38,655 nucleotides of DNA from a virus: IMG/VR virus record IMGVR_UViG_3300043639_000055, positions 1 through 38,655 of that record. One strand, given 5' to 3'. The position numbers and the translations under genes were made by a program. Of this stretch, positions 1 to 8,838 are shown piece by piece (the first letter of the stretch is position 1; each line of letters starts with the position of its first letter). The notes under the pieces were generated by a model. The model saw only the letters and a program-made list of their open reading frames with translations, was not told where the DNA came from and did not search any database.

Positions 1-59
1 TCGGCACGCTCGAATCCACCGAGCAAGTCGTCCAGCCGACCTTCGCCACAGCGGCTTAA
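1..59 (+). CDS. C-terminal end of an upstream gene, probably tail tube or sheath
   Basis: An open frame enters from the left edge and stops with TAA at 57-59. It encodes only about 18 residues ending PTFATAA. In Mu-type tail modules the gene directly before the tail assembly chaperone encodes the tail tube protein, so position suggests that product. The fragment is too short to confirm it by sequence. Confidence 0.5.
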   Translation, partial: GTLESTEQVVQPTFATAA

Positions 60-129
60 CCCAAACCCGAGCGAACCAGCGGTGGCTAATAGCCGCCGCT
101 GGTGACGCACGTCAGCAAGGATCTCACCC

Positions 130-765
130 GTGGCAGACACCGTAACCAAACTCCCCTCGCAGCCGATCAAGTACCCTATCGCGTTTCAGCTGGGCGACAC
201 GCTGATCGACGGCGTCGTCATCAAGCCGTTGACCTTTGCTGGTTTTGTCGAGTGCATCGTGGCCGCTCAGGTGATGCAGGATCCGAAGATCTTCGAAGCG
301 CGCCTGCGTCGGCTGCGCATGAACAAGCAGGTCACCTACTATTCCGGCAACAGCGTCGTCGCGGTGACGATGGAAAACGCGCTGACAATGCCGATCCCTG
401 CGGTGCGCCTGATCATGGCGCATCTCGACGATGAAGAGGGCAAAGCCGGCAAGATCATCCGTGACGGTGACGGCATCGACAAGGCCATCGTGTACGAGCT
501 TGGAACGCCGCTGCCGATGGGGCAGGGGAAGCCGCCGATCAAGGAACTCGAGTTTCAGGCCAGCACCTACGGCGATATCGAGGACGTGATCGCGGTCGAC
601 ACCGCCATCCAGCAGACGCTGGTCATGATCACGACTCTCGCCAAGCCGCTCGGCACCACGCTGTCGTTGCTGCCTTCGTGGGCGATCAACCAGATCGCGG
701 TCACCGACGGCGTGTTGATATCGCGCGATGTCCTGCCGCGTTTTCTAGGGTCGCCGGACGAGTAG
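130..765 (+). CDS. Tail assembly chaperone (Mu gp41 / P2 gpE type)
   Basis: A 211-residue protein starting at GTG 130, with AAGGA at 117-121 as ribosome binding site. The N-terminus (residues 8-45) has the pattern of the phage tail assembly chaperone family: a strand with PIxF followed by GVVIKPLTFAGF. Such proteins coat the tape measure during tail polymerisation in the cytoplasm. The gene lies directly upstream of the tape measure, as expected. Its 3' end overlaps an open -1 frame that continues to 920, the layout of a programmed frameshift. The assignment rests on context plus weak sequence pattern. Confidence 0.65.
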   Translation: MADTVTKLPSQPIKYPIAFQLGDTLIDGVVIKPLTFAGFVECIVAAQVMQDPKIFEARLRRLRMNKQVTYYSGNSVVAVTMENALTMPIPAVRLIMAHLDDEEGKAGKIIRDGDGIDKAIVYELGTPLPMGQGKPPIKELEFQASTYGDIEDVIAVDTAIQQTLVMITTLAKPLGTTLSLLPSWAINQIAVTDGVLISRDVLPRFLGSPDE

Positions 766-920
766 CCGAGCGGGTAGAGCAGTATCGATACTACTCTGCC
801 TCGGCCGGCGACGTCAGATTGCTCAACATCCCGCAGCTGACGCTGCGCATTAGCCATTTCACAAAGGTGCACAGCAACGAGATGAAAAACCGGATCATCC
901 TCGCCGGAGGCAAGCCATAA
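744..920 (+). CDS. -1 frameshift extension of the tail assembly chaperone (GT-like)
   Basis: This frame is -1 relative to the 130-765 gene, overlaps its 3' end, and runs to TAA 918-920, one base before the tape measure start. It has no convincing start codon or Shine-Dalgarno sequence of its own. A possible slip site is CGT TTT CTA at 739-747, where a Phe tRNA on TTT could slip back onto TTT. A fused product would have about 263 residues and end in MKNRIILAGGKP. Lambda G/GT and P2 E/E' chaperones use the same arrangement. The slip site is not a canonical X XXY YYZ heptamer, so the exact position is uncertain. Confidence 0.55.
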   Translation, partial: SRVAGRVAERVEQYRYYSASAGDVRLLNIPQLTLRISHFTKVHSNEMKNRIILAGGKP

Positions 921-3785
921 ATGGCAAGTTTCACGGAGCAAGCTACCCTCAAGGTAGCCGATAAGTCTTCGGCACAGCTTCGCAAGATCAATGCGGAGTT
1001 GAAGAAGCTATTTGCGACCGCGAAATCGCTGAAGAGCATCAAGGTTGACGTCAAGATCAACACCGGCAACATCGGCAAAGCCACGGCCGATATCCGCAAG
1101 CTGCACACCGAGCTCAACAAGCTCAAGTCGCTGTCGCGCGCGCTGCGCATCAGCGTCAACACCGGCGGGCTGGCTGCCGCGAACGCCCAACTTGCCCGGC
1201 TGCGGCAACAGGCGGCGCGGCCGATCACCGTTCGCACGCAGCACCGTGGCGGCGGCGGTGGACCGGCCGGCCCCGGCGGTCCGAATCGACCGAGCCCGCG
1301 CTCCGGTGGCGCTGGCCCGCGTCGCACGCCGGGATCGGCATTCCTCGGCGGCATCGGTGGTGGCATCGGTATCGGCCTCGGCCGGCTCAACGAGACTTTC
1401 GGTCTTGTGGCGGTGGCGGGCTACGCGGCTGCCAAGGCGCTGCGCGCCGTGGCGAGCGCAGCTGAGAAGCGTGATCGTGCAGAGCTCATGGTCGACGCCA
1501 CGTCGTCGCCGCGACAGCGCGCGGTGTTCGACGCCGCAGACAAAGCCGCTGCGGCAGCTGGCGAAGACAAGGGCGCGCTGCGCTACAAAAAAGACCAGTT
1601 CAAAATGTTTCGCTCCTCGGTCTTGGGCGATGTCGGCAACACCGGCAAGCCGGGCGACGCGAACTATGTCGATCCGAAATCGGAAGCTGGCGCGCTTGAG
1701 CGTGCCGAGCGCGCTGACATTCTGGCGCGTGAACTGTTCAAGACCGTGGTGCCGGGGATGTACGCGCGCAACCCGAACCTGTCGCAGAACGAAGCGCAGG
1801 AGGAGTTGAAGAAGTACGCGCAGACGCTGGGCATCATGACCCAGAACATTTTCGAAAAGAACGCGCAAGGTCAGACTGTCCTGAGCAAGGAGTACCGCGA
1901 GCGCGTTGCGCCCGGTCTTGAGCTCGGCATGAAGGGCGCACCTGACCTGACGCTGGGTCAGATTCGCACCATGGCGGCAGCCATCAAGTCGCTGGGTTAC
2001 ACGGCGACGCCGCAGCAAATTGCTGAGATCATGTACAACATCAGCAGCAAGGGGCAGCGTGCCGGCAACGAAGCCTACCAGATGTACAAGACTGGTCTGG
2101 GCGTCACCGACGTTGCCAAGCTCAACACCGCCATCGAAGATCTCGGCCTGTTCATTCCGGGCACCGCCAAGCGCAATCCGAAATCCCACAAGGTAATAGC
2201 CGGCACCGGCATCCCGATAGAATTCAACGACCCGGAAACTGGCGAACCGATCAAGCTGGGCGAGCGTCCGAGCGAGTGGTGGCGGCAAGCCATGCAGAGC
2301 CCGGAGGTGCAGAAGCGCGCCAAGGATATGCTGGTCAAGCAAGCTGTCGATTCGTTGCCGAAGGGCTCGACAAAAGCCCAGAAAGCAAAGGCGGTAGCTG
2401 AAGCCGAGAATAAATATAAGGAAGGTGAGGCTGTCGCCGTCACCGACTACATCAACCGTGCGCTGGCCGGTGCCAGAGGCACGGCGCTACAAGGCATTCT
2501 CGATTCCATCCTAGGCGGCCAGATCGCCAAGTCCGGGTTGGCGCAGGCCGGCGAAGCGCCGGGGTGGGCAGAGCTCAATCGTCAGATGACCGAGCACTGG
2601 ACAGTGCAGGCGTCGAACCTCGGTACGGCGGTGGCTGACGCGGCCGGCGACCTCGGCAAGCTGGCCGCTGAATCGATTGGGCTGGCCAACATTCTGCGCG
2701 GCATGACGAACTTCGTCGATCAGAACCCGCTGATGTCTGGTGCCATCGCCATCGCCATCGGCACCGCTGTTTCCGCTGCGGTGCTGATCCCGATGGGACG
2801 GGCAGCCGCTGCACTGATTCGAGCGGCAGCTGTGATCGGTGGCGGTACCGCCGCCGCTGCCGGTGCGACCGGCGCGGTCATCGGCAGCGTCGGCAGGCTC
2901 GGCACCATCATGCGCGTCGGCGGCACGCTGATGCGCGTCGCCAACGGTGTCGGCGTCGCGCTGACGGCCGCTGAGGTGACCTACTATCTCGCCACCCGTT
3001 CTGCGGAGCAGGCGGCGAAGGATATGGAGCAGGTCAACGCTGCGAAGGAACTGGTGCGCAAGCAAGAGCGCGCGCAGGCCATCGAGCGCGAGCAGGATCT
3101 GCAAAAAGACACGCCGCAGAGCGAAGCCCAGAAAACCTACATGGCCGAACAGGCCAAGGTGCTGGAGGGTTTGCGGGTCGACATCGCGAAGCTCAACGGC
3201 ATTCTGGGGGCGACGCCTGTCGAGAGTGTCGATCCTGATTCGAAGATGTCGACGCAGGCGGAGGTCAACGCGCAGATCGCCAAGGCCGTGGCGGAGGCGC
3301 TGGCCAAGGGCAAGCCGCCGGAAGAGAAGCCGAAAGACAGGGTAAAGTCGACCGCGACGGAGCGGGCGGAAGCTGCGGCTGCCGCCGCAGCCGCTGCAAA
3401 GACGGCCACGCCACCTCCAGCCGAGACGAAGCCGCCCGCCGTAACGCCGGCCATGGCAGCGGCGGCAGCGCCGGCCAACGTCTCGGCGTTGACCAACCTG
3501 ATCCCGCAGCTGATCCAGTCGGCCACTTCGATCACGACCGGCGCGAGCACGCTGGCGACGTCCAGCGGCACGTTCGCGACGGTGTTCTCGACTGGGGCCA
3601 AGGCGATTGGCGATGCTGGTACCACGGCAGCCAACGCACTCAGTGGACAAGCGCCGGATATCGGTGCAAAAATCGGGGCCGCCGCAGCCAAGGCAATCAG
3701 TGGTGCGGTGTCGAACCTGAGCATCAGTGTGAATGCGAAGGTCAACGAGGGCCCCAACCGGGGCGCTCGTCCAGCAACCCAGTAG
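921..3785 (+). CDS. Tail tape measure protein
   Basis: A 954-residue protein with GGAGG at 906-910 before its ATG. Residues 1-100 are Lys/Leu-rich helical repeats (TADIRKLHTELNKLKSL-like) likely to form coiled coil, followed by a Gly/Pro-rich linker near 110-155. A long hydrophobic Ala/Gly/Ile-rich segment lies at about 600-680 and a Lys/Glu/Ala-rich coil with Pro-rich linkers at about 700-860. Length, composition and position after the chaperone are those of tape measure proteins, which set tail length and pass through the tail tube at infection. At about 0.15 nm per residue the tail would be roughly 140 nm. No muramidase motif was recognised. Confidence 0.9.
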   Translation: MASFTEQATLKVADKSSAQLRKINAELKKLFATAKSLKSIKVDVKINTGNIGKATADIRKLHTELNKLKSLSRALRISVNTGGLAAANAQLARLRQQAARPITVRTQHRGGGGGPAGPGGPNRPSPRSGGAGPRRTPGSAFLGGIGGGIGIGLGRLNETFGLVAVAGYAAAKALRAVASAAEKRDRAELMVDATSSPRQRAVFDAADKAAAAAGEDKGALRYKKDQFKMFRSSVLGDVGNTGKPGDANYVDPKSEAGALERAERADILARELFKTVVPGMYARNPNLSQNEAQEELKKYAQTLGIMTQNIFEKNAQGQTVLSKEYRERVAPGLELGMKGAPDLTLGQIRTMAAAIKSLGYTATPQQIAEIMYNISSKGQRAGNEAYQMYKTGLGVTDVAKLNTAIEDLGLFIPGTAKRNPKSHKVIAGTGIPIEFNDPETGEPIKLGERPSEWWRQAMQSPEVQKRAKDMLVKQAVDSLPKGSTKAQKAKAVAEAENKYKEGEAVAVTDYINRALAGARGTALQGILDSILGGQIAKSGLAQAGEAPGWAELNRQMTEHWTVQASNLGTAVADAAGDLGKLAAESIGLANILRGMTNFVDQNPLMSGAIAIAIGTAVSAAVLIPMGRAAAALIRAAAVIGGGTAAAAGATGAVIGSVGRLGTIMRVGGTLMRVANGVGVALTAAEVTYYLATRSAEQAAKDMEQVNAAKELVRKQERAQAIEREQDLQKDTPQSEAQKTYMAEQAKVLEGLRVDIAKLNGILGATPVESVDPDSKMSTQAEVNAQIAKAVAEALAKGKPPEEKPKDRVKSTATERAEAAAAAAAAAKTATPPPAETKPPAVTPAMAAAAAPANVSALTNLIPQLIQSATSITTGASTLATSSGTFATVFSTGAKAIGDAGTTAANALSGQAPDIGAKIGAAAAKAISGAVSNLSISVNAKVNEGPNRGARPATQ

Positions 3786-3795
3786 GAGAACCTAA

Positions 3796-3903
3796 ATGGC
3801 CGTCGCTAAAAAGAAGAAAACCGCCAAGAAGTCAAAGACCGCTGCATCCCGCGCGAAGTCGCCGCAGAAGCGGTCGGCCGTGCGCAAGCCCAAAGCCGAC
3901 TAG
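3796..3903 (+). CDS. Small Lys-rich basic protein, 35 aa
   Basis: A 35-residue ORF between the tape measure and the gpN-like gene, with AGGAGAA at 3784-3790 just upstream of its ATG. The product (MAVAKKKKTAKKSKTAA...) is nearly all Lys, Ala, Ser and Arg and resembles the basic tail of histone-H1-like proteins. It is co-directional, tightly spaced and well positioned for translation, so it is probably real. Function is unknown; binding to DNA or to acidic tail components is possible. Confidence 0.6.
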   Translation: MAVAKKKKTAKKSKTAASRAKSPQKRSAVRKPKAD

Positions 3904-3912
3904 GGATATCCC

Positions 3913-5106
3913 ATGTCGCGGTCCGCCTGCGCCATCGGCAAGGACGTAGTACCCGCCTCGTTCAAGGGGGTGCAGTTCTATTGCACGGAAGCCGATGTCG
4001 AAGGCGGGCGTCGCGGGGCCGAGGGAGAATTCCCGTTCGGTGAAGACACTGCTTATGCAGATCTCGGAAGGAAGATTCGTGTTTATCATCTCACAGCGTA
4101 TTTCAGAGAAGACAACCACGTCTGGGACAGCGAGGCACTCTTCGCAGCTTGCGAATCCCCCGGCCCCGGTATGCTCGTCCACCCGACACGCGGCACCGTC
4201 ATGGTGGCGTGCCGGTCTGTCAAGGTTAAGGATGAAGTTGAGCAGAGCGCGGGTGAGACGTCTGTTGAGATGGAGTTCGTCGAAGCGAACATCGGCTTCA
4301 CGGGCATCCTCGGTTCGATCTTCGGAATCATCTCGTCAGGACTTGCCGGCACTTCGCAGGCGTCCTTTCTGAGGGACTACACGCCGACCCGGGTGTCGCA
4401 GCCGTGGCGCACCGACGTCATCAACAAGGCGCAGTCGCTGATCACCTCGACTTCAACGGCTGCGATCAAGACGCTGACGATGGACTCGCCGCAGAACGAC
4501 TGGCGCGTCACACTGCACATGCAGGAGGTAGCGCAGGACGACGGACTGGCGTCATCAGCGAAGACGGTCGACCGCGCTATGACCGATGGTTTCAGCCTGA
4601 TCACGCGCAATGTCGTCGATCCGAACCGCAAATTCAGCATTTTCCGTGGGCTCGCCAACGCGGCCACGAACTCAACGTCGCTGCCGGCCGGCGAGGGCAC
4701 GTTGAGCGACGAAGCCGTCGTCAGCCGCCATCGGATCCTCGCCGCCATCGGCATGGCCGATGCGGCGATGGGTCGGAAATACGCCACCATCGACGAGTGT
4801 CTGGCAGCGATGAACATGACGCTGGCCGTGTTGAAGGACGAGGCTGACGCGGCCTACGCGCACTGCGACAACAAGCTGTACATGGAGATCACGAAGTACA
4901 GCGTCGAGTTCGCCAAGATGATGAACGACCTGTCGTACCGGCTGCCGGCCAAGGTGATGGTCAATTTCTCCGGCGGCGTACATCCGCTGGTCGCGGCCTA
5001 CACGATCTACAAGGATGCCAAGCGGCACCGCGAGCTTGAACTGCGCAACGTCATCGACGCCAATGGCCGCATTGGCCCGATTGTTTCCGGTATCGCACCA
5101 GCATGA
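3913..5106 (+). CDS. DNA circularization / baseplate protein, Mu gpN family
   Basis: A 397-residue protein. Residues 8-125 carry the family signature of the DNA_circ_N domain: ASFKGVQFYCTEAD, then a DLGRKIRVYHLTAYF stretch, ALFAACESPGPGMLVHPTRG, and the closing EMEFVEAN. In Mu the homologue gpN is a virion tail/baseplate component needed for tail assembly; the circularization name is historical. The rest is helical and Ala-rich. It sits between the tape measure and the gp44-like hub, as in Mu. Confidence 0.88.
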   Translation: MSRSACAIGKDVVPASFKGVQFYCTEADVEGGRRGAEGEFPFGEDTAYADLGRKIRVYHLTAYFREDNHVWDSEALFAACESPGPGMLVHPTRGTVMVACRSVKVKDEVEQSAGETSVEMEFVEANIGFTGILGSIFGIISSGLAGTSQASFLRDYTPTRVSQPWRTDVINKAQSLITSTSTAAIKTLTMDSPQNDWRVTLHMQEVAQDDGLASSAKTVDRAMTDGFSLITRNVVDPNRKFSIFRGLANAATNSTSLPAGEGTLSDEAVVSRHRILAAIGMADAAMGRKYATIDECLAAMNMTLAVLKDEADAAYAHCDNKLYMEITKYSVEFAKMMNDLSYRLPAKVMVNFSGGVHPLVAAYTIYKDAKRHRELELRNVIDANGRIGPIVSGIAPA

Positions 5107-6437
5107 TGCCGCCCGTCGTCATAGCCATTGGCGGATCCGCGTTGGACACGTGGACCGAGATGACCCTGCAACGCTCGAAGGAAGAGCTTACCGGGGAATT
5201 GAGCGTAACGATCTTCGCCGGTGCGATGCAGTCGGGTCCGATGATCGCCGCCGCCAAATGCGGTGCTGAAGTCACGGTCTATGTCGGGGGCCAGCTGGCG
5301 TTCTGCGGCACGGTCGACAAGCGCACTGGCTCTGGCACCAAGAAGGGTAAGAAGGGCTCCGACGACGATAACCAGAAAGAGGGCAAGGGCGAGACCAAGG
5401 CCGGTGTCAACATCGGGCCGACCGAGTACACCGTCAAGCTCACGGCGCGCGGCAAGACCAAGCGGCTGATCGACTCGAGTCACCAGCATCCGACCACCAA
5501 TATGATGCAGCCGACGACGAAGGAAGTGATCGAGAAGCTGATCGAGCCGTGGGGCATCGGGCTCGAGTTCAAGGGCGAAGTCATCAAGCTCGACAAGCAG
5601 CGGTTTCGCGACGGCACGCGGGTGATCGACGAACTGCATCGCGTCGGGCTTGAGAACTGCTACTTCATGTACGAGACGCGCGAAGGCAAGCTGAAGGTCA
5701 CCGACGGTGTCGGTACCGATTCCGGCAGTGGCGATCCGCTGATTCTCGGCGTCAACATCCTGACGTTCTCGGCCGAGCAATCCGAGGACAAGGCCAAGTC
5801 GAAGATCAAGGTCAAGGGCCAGCGTTCGAAGAAGAACGTGTGGGGCAAGAAGGCGACGGAAAAAACCGTCAAGGAAATCAACAACAGCATGGTGAAGGAC
5901 AAGGTCTACCAGACCGTTCAGCACTATGGCGATGGTACCGACAAGGAGCTTGAGCGTCGCGCGCGGTTTGAGATGAATCAGCGCAACTCCGAAAGCAAGA
6001 AGCTCACCATCGAAGTGTTTCACGTGCAGACGCCGAGCGGGCAACCGTGGGACATCGGCAACTGCCACTACGTCGAGGTGCCGCCGGAAGGCATCTTCGA
6101 CATGTTCGAATGCACCGAGCTCACCTATCACGTCAACGCCGAGAAAGAGCTCAAGACCACGCTGACGCTGTCGCCGCCGCCATCAGGCGGTGAAGGTGGC
6201 GGCGGCGGCGGGTTCGGTCTGTCGTCGATCAACATGGGCATGGGTGCTGCTCGCCGCAGCCAAGCCAACATTCCGATCTCGGCTGACTCCTATCCAGATC
6301 CGTGGTCGCCGCCTATGCTGACCGCCATTCCGTTCGTGTCACTGGTCGAGCAGGCTGCCAAGCCAAAGCCTGAAGAAGATCCGCCGCCGGCTCCGCCGCC
6401 CCTCGTGCTTCCACCTTGGTTTGGAGAGACCTCATGA
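5103..6437 (+). CDS. Baseplate hub protein, Mu gpP (gp44) / late-control-D type
   Basis: A 444-residue protein whose ATG overlaps the upstream TGA, so the two are translationally coupled. The N-terminus (VVIAIGGSALDTWTEMTLQRS, then SGELSVTIF-like and GAEVTVYVGGQLAFCGTVD) matches the beta-barrel start of gp44/gpD hubs. A basic insert of Lys, Gly, Asp and Glu lies at about 75-100. The C-terminal 80 residues are Gly/Pro-rich and probably disordered. The hub links the tail tube to the central spike and begins tail assembly. Confidence 0.85.
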   Translation: MMPPVVIAIGGSALDTWTEMTLQRSKEELTGELSVTIFAGAMQSGPMIAAAKCGAEVTVYVGGQLAFCGTVDKRTGSGTKKGKKGSDDDNQKEGKGETKAGVNIGPTEYTVKLTARGKTKRLIDSSHQHPTTNMMQPTTKEVIEKLIEPWGIGLEFKGEVIKLDKQRFRDGTRVIDELHRVGLENCYFMYETREGKLKVTDGVGTDSGSGDPLILGVNILTFSAEQSEDKAKSKIKVKGQRSKKNVWGKKATEKTVKEINNSMVKDKVYQTVQHYGDGTDKELERRARFEMNQRNSESKKLTIEVFHVQTPSGQPWDIGNCHYVEVPPEGIFDMFECTELTYHVNAEKELKTTLTLSPPPSGGEGGGGGGFGLSSINMGMGAARRSQANIPISADSYPDPWSPPMLTAIPFVSLVEQAAKPKPEEDPPPAPPPLVLPPWFGETS

Positions 6438-7045
6438 CCTACCTCAGCTACAACGGGCGATCCAAGGACATTCAGGATCACTTCGAGCGCCACATTTACG
6501 GCGAGCTCGAATACATCGAGAGTGCCGGTGCGATCCTCAAGGTCAACGGCACCGACAGCAAGGACGAGGAAGTCGCCCTGCTGAACATCGGTGGCGTCGC
6601 CTACAAGCTGCCGAAGGACACCGACGCCGAGATCTTCGTGATGTCGTCGTCGTCGGACACGACGCTGAAGATGGCGATCCTGACGATCCCGCGCGACAAG
6701 CAGCGGCGCTGGCCGGAAGGCGAAGGCGGCATTCAGCACCCGACCGACCCGGAAGTGTCGCTGCATTTTTCCGACAAGCTGACTCACGTCACCAAGAACA
6801 AGTTCGCGGTCGGTGAGAAGGGCGAATTCGAAATCAAGGAAGATCAGGGCGTGTTCCGCGTCAAGAAGCTGATCGTCGATGGCGAGCTCGTCGTCAACAA
6901 GCGCGTCATTACGCCGGAGGTCGTCGCTGGCAGCGAAAACCCGCCCGGCTTCGAAGGCAACAAGCAAGAGGAAAAGAAATCCGGTGGCGGTGGCGGCGGC
7001 GGAACGCCGGCTCAGCTAGAACTGGTTTTCGACGATGCAGCATGA
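6434..7045 (+). CDS. Baseplate spike/assembly protein, Mu gp45 type
   Basis: The 203-residue form starts at ATG 6434, which overlaps the previous stop and has GGAGAG at 6423-6428; an in-frame ATG at 6416 would add six residues. The sequence has an OB-fold-like start, then a SSDTTLKMAILTIPRDKQRRW strip and a repetitive beta-helix-like middle (VSLHFSDKLTHVTKNKF). It ends in a Gly-rich tail. This fits gp45-type baseplate spike proteins. Order and coupling match the Mu tail operon. Confidence 0.75.
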   Translation: MTYLSYNGRSKDIQDHFERHIYGELEYIESAGAILKVNGTDSKDEEVALLNIGGVAYKLPKDTDAEIFVMSSSSDTTLKMAILTIPRDKQRRWPEGEGGIQHPTDPEVSLHFSDKLTHVTKNKFAVGEKGEFEIKEDQGVFRVKKLIVDGELVVNKRVITPEVVAGSENPPGFEGNKQEEKKSGGGGGGGTPAQLELVFDDAA

Positions 7046-7601
7046 TCCTTGCGTAGAATCGCAAGTTGGTCAGCGTCGTATCTTCTGGACGACGCAGATC
7101 CAGCCGTGCGGCAGCTACACGATGTGTGGCAGCGAGTGCGCGATCCCGGGACTGGAATATGAAAACCATCCCGAGATCCCGCACATGCAGCCGGGTGGCG
7201 TGCCGCGCACGATCAAGAACACCGAGTGGCTGCAAAGCCTGATCCTCAACATCCTGAACACGCGCTCGCGCACCGACGTGCGCTGCCCGACACCGGCGGC
7301 CGTCTATGGCCACTGGTCCGAATCGTATCGCGACGACGGTCTCTACATCGGATCGACGTTGTGGAATGCCGCCGAGAAGAGCTACGTTCGCACGGCAGAC
7401 GCTGTTAAAGCAATTGGTGCCGCCGTCCGGGCGGACATGGGGAAATTGATAGCTCAAGGCATCGCCGATTCTGTCGAGGTCGAGGCAACCTATCGCGGAT
7501 CAAACAGTGTTGGCGTGGTCGTCACGGTCAACACCAGCACAGGCCGCAGCCGCGTCGACCTCTCCGGCAGTTTCGTTTCCGACACATGGCTTTGGAACTG
7601 A
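7035..7601 (+). CDS. Baseplate wedge protein, Mu gp46 family
   Basis: A 188-residue protein overlapping the end of the spike gene by 11 bases. The central part shows the GP46 pattern: HWSESYRDDG, then IGSTLW about seven residues later, then a long helix and an antiparallel end (VEVEATYRGSNSVGVVVTV). The N-terminal 40 residues hold a cysteine-rich segment (PCGSYTMCGSECAI) that I do not associate with the family. gp46-type proteins link the hub to the gp47 wedge. Confidence 0.8.
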   Translation: MQHDPCVESQVGQRRIFWTTQIQPCGSYTMCGSECAIPGLEYENHPEIPHMQPGGVPRTIKNTEWLQSLILNILNTRSRTDVRCPTPAAVYGHWSESYRDDGLYIGSTLWNAAEKSYVRTADAVKAIGAAVRADMGKLIAQGIADSVEVEATYRGSNSVGVVVTVNTSTGRSRVDLSGSFVSDTWLWN

Positions 7602-7608
7602 GCGGCAC

Positions 7609-8838
7609 ATGACCTGCACAATCACACGACCGGATCCAAAAGAACTGTTCGACCATCTGAGCAACATGTTCTCGTCGACCGTGCTTGGCGGTGGCAGGAT
7701 CATTCCAGAATCGAACGAGTGGTACGTCGTCGCCAACGACTACGCCGCTGCCGAGCAGTACTATGCCATCGCCGACCAGATGTGGCGCGAGACCAATCCC
7801 GAGACCGCGTGTTGCGAGAATCTTTACAAGATGGCGGCGCAGCACGGCGTGTTTCCGAAGCCGGCGAGCCATGCCGAGGGATACGCGCGACTGTTCGGCG
7901 TCGAGGGAGCAACGATCCCGCCGTCGCTGGAGATCACAACCACGGCCGGCAACTTCGTGTCGGTCGGCTCGATCCCGCTGACCATGCCGCCCGAGGGCAC
8001 CATCGTCATCCGCATCCGGGCGCTGACGCCCGGCGCGGATTACAACGCGCAGGGCACCGTCACGACCGGCACGCTGACGACGCCGGCACCGGGTATCGAG
8101 CCCGAAGTCGTGATCTGCGGCGGCACGTTCTGCGGCGGCGCGGCCGAGGAAGATTGCGAGGCGTTTCGAAAACGATATCTGGAACGGCTCGCCTATCAGC
8201 CGAAGGCGACGATGGCGTGGATCCAAGCCAAGCTGATGGAATGGCCGTGCGCCACGCGCGTCTGCGTTCGCGAGGGCAGTTGCTGCCGCTGCGATCCGAC
8301 CTGCACAGAATGCACCGACTGCGGCTGCAAGAACTGCGGCAACCAGATGCAGTTCTATGTGTTGTTCGACGACACGTTCCCGTGCGGGATCCCGCCGCAG
8401 AGCGTGGTTGATGATATCACCGACTGGTTGTTCGGCGAACACCAAGGCTATGGCGAGGGGCAGGTCGAGATCGGCGTCTGCGGCCAGATCTACGCGCCGA
8501 TCCCGCTGATGGTGGACGTCATCATCGACATCGCCGGCTGCCCGTCGACCGGCCAGAAGCAGATGATCACCGAACAGATCGAGGCGCTGTTCAAGCGCAT
8601 CTGTCCGTCGATGCCGCTGCTGAACAAACAGTTGGAACTGATCATCGCCTCGATCATCGGGCCGGAGATCAACGCATCGGTGCGCTTCGAAGTCGTCGGC
8701 TACGAAGACCAGAAGCCGCCGTTCCCGCGCGAACTGGTCTACATGACCGAGTGCGGTCTTGAGCCGGAGTGCGACGTGCTGCCGTGCCTCAACGAAGTCT
8801 CGTTCGTCAATCCTGAGATGCGCAAGCCGCCATGCTGA
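7609..8838 (+). CDS. Baseplate J-like protein, Mu gp47 type, cysteine-rich
   Basis: The best start is ATG 7609, eight bases after the gp46-like stop, giving 409 residues; the frame is open further upstream. The J-family core is recognisable: GYARLFGVEGATIPPSLEITTTAGNFV, a TPGADYNAQGTVTTGTL stretch, and EEDCEAFRKRYLERL followed by an AWIQAKLMEWP helix. The protein has 24 cysteines. A run of about 25 residues near 215-240 holds nine of them in CC, CxC and CxxC spacing. This insert sits where gp47 homologues have a wedge arm and may bind metal or be cross-linked. Confidence 0.82.
   Translation: MTCTITRPDPKELFDHLSNMFSSTVLGGGRIIPESNEWYVVANDYAAAEQYYAIADQMWRETNPETACCENLYKMAAQHGVFPKPASHAEGYARLFGVEGATIPPSLEITTTAGNFVSVGSIPLTMPPEGTIVIRIRALTPGADYNAQGTVTTGTLTTPAPGIEPEVVICGGTFCGGAAEEDCEAFRKRYLERLAYQPKATMAWIQAKLMEWPCATRVCVREGSCCRCDPTCTECTDCGCKNCGNQMQFYVLFDDTFPCGIPPQSVVDDITDWLFGEHQGYGEGQVEIGVCGQIYAPIPLMVDVIIDIAGCPSTGQKQMITEQIEALFKRICPSMPLLNKQLELIIASIIGPEINASVRFEVVGYEDQKPPFPRELVYMTECGLEPECDVLPCLNEVSFVNPEMRKPPC

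Noticed and set aside
1008-2342. 444-aa - strand ORF opposite the tape measure, and similar long antisense ORFs at 2511-3650 and 13040-14902
   Set aside because: High-G+C antisense frames with Arg/His/Leu-rich low-complexity products, no ribosome sites and no recognisable domains.
8412-8424. TGATATCAC inside the J-like baseplate gene
   Set aside because: It fits the operator core but is Asp-Asp-Ile-Thr coding sequence deep inside a late gene, with no promoter signals; most likely chance.
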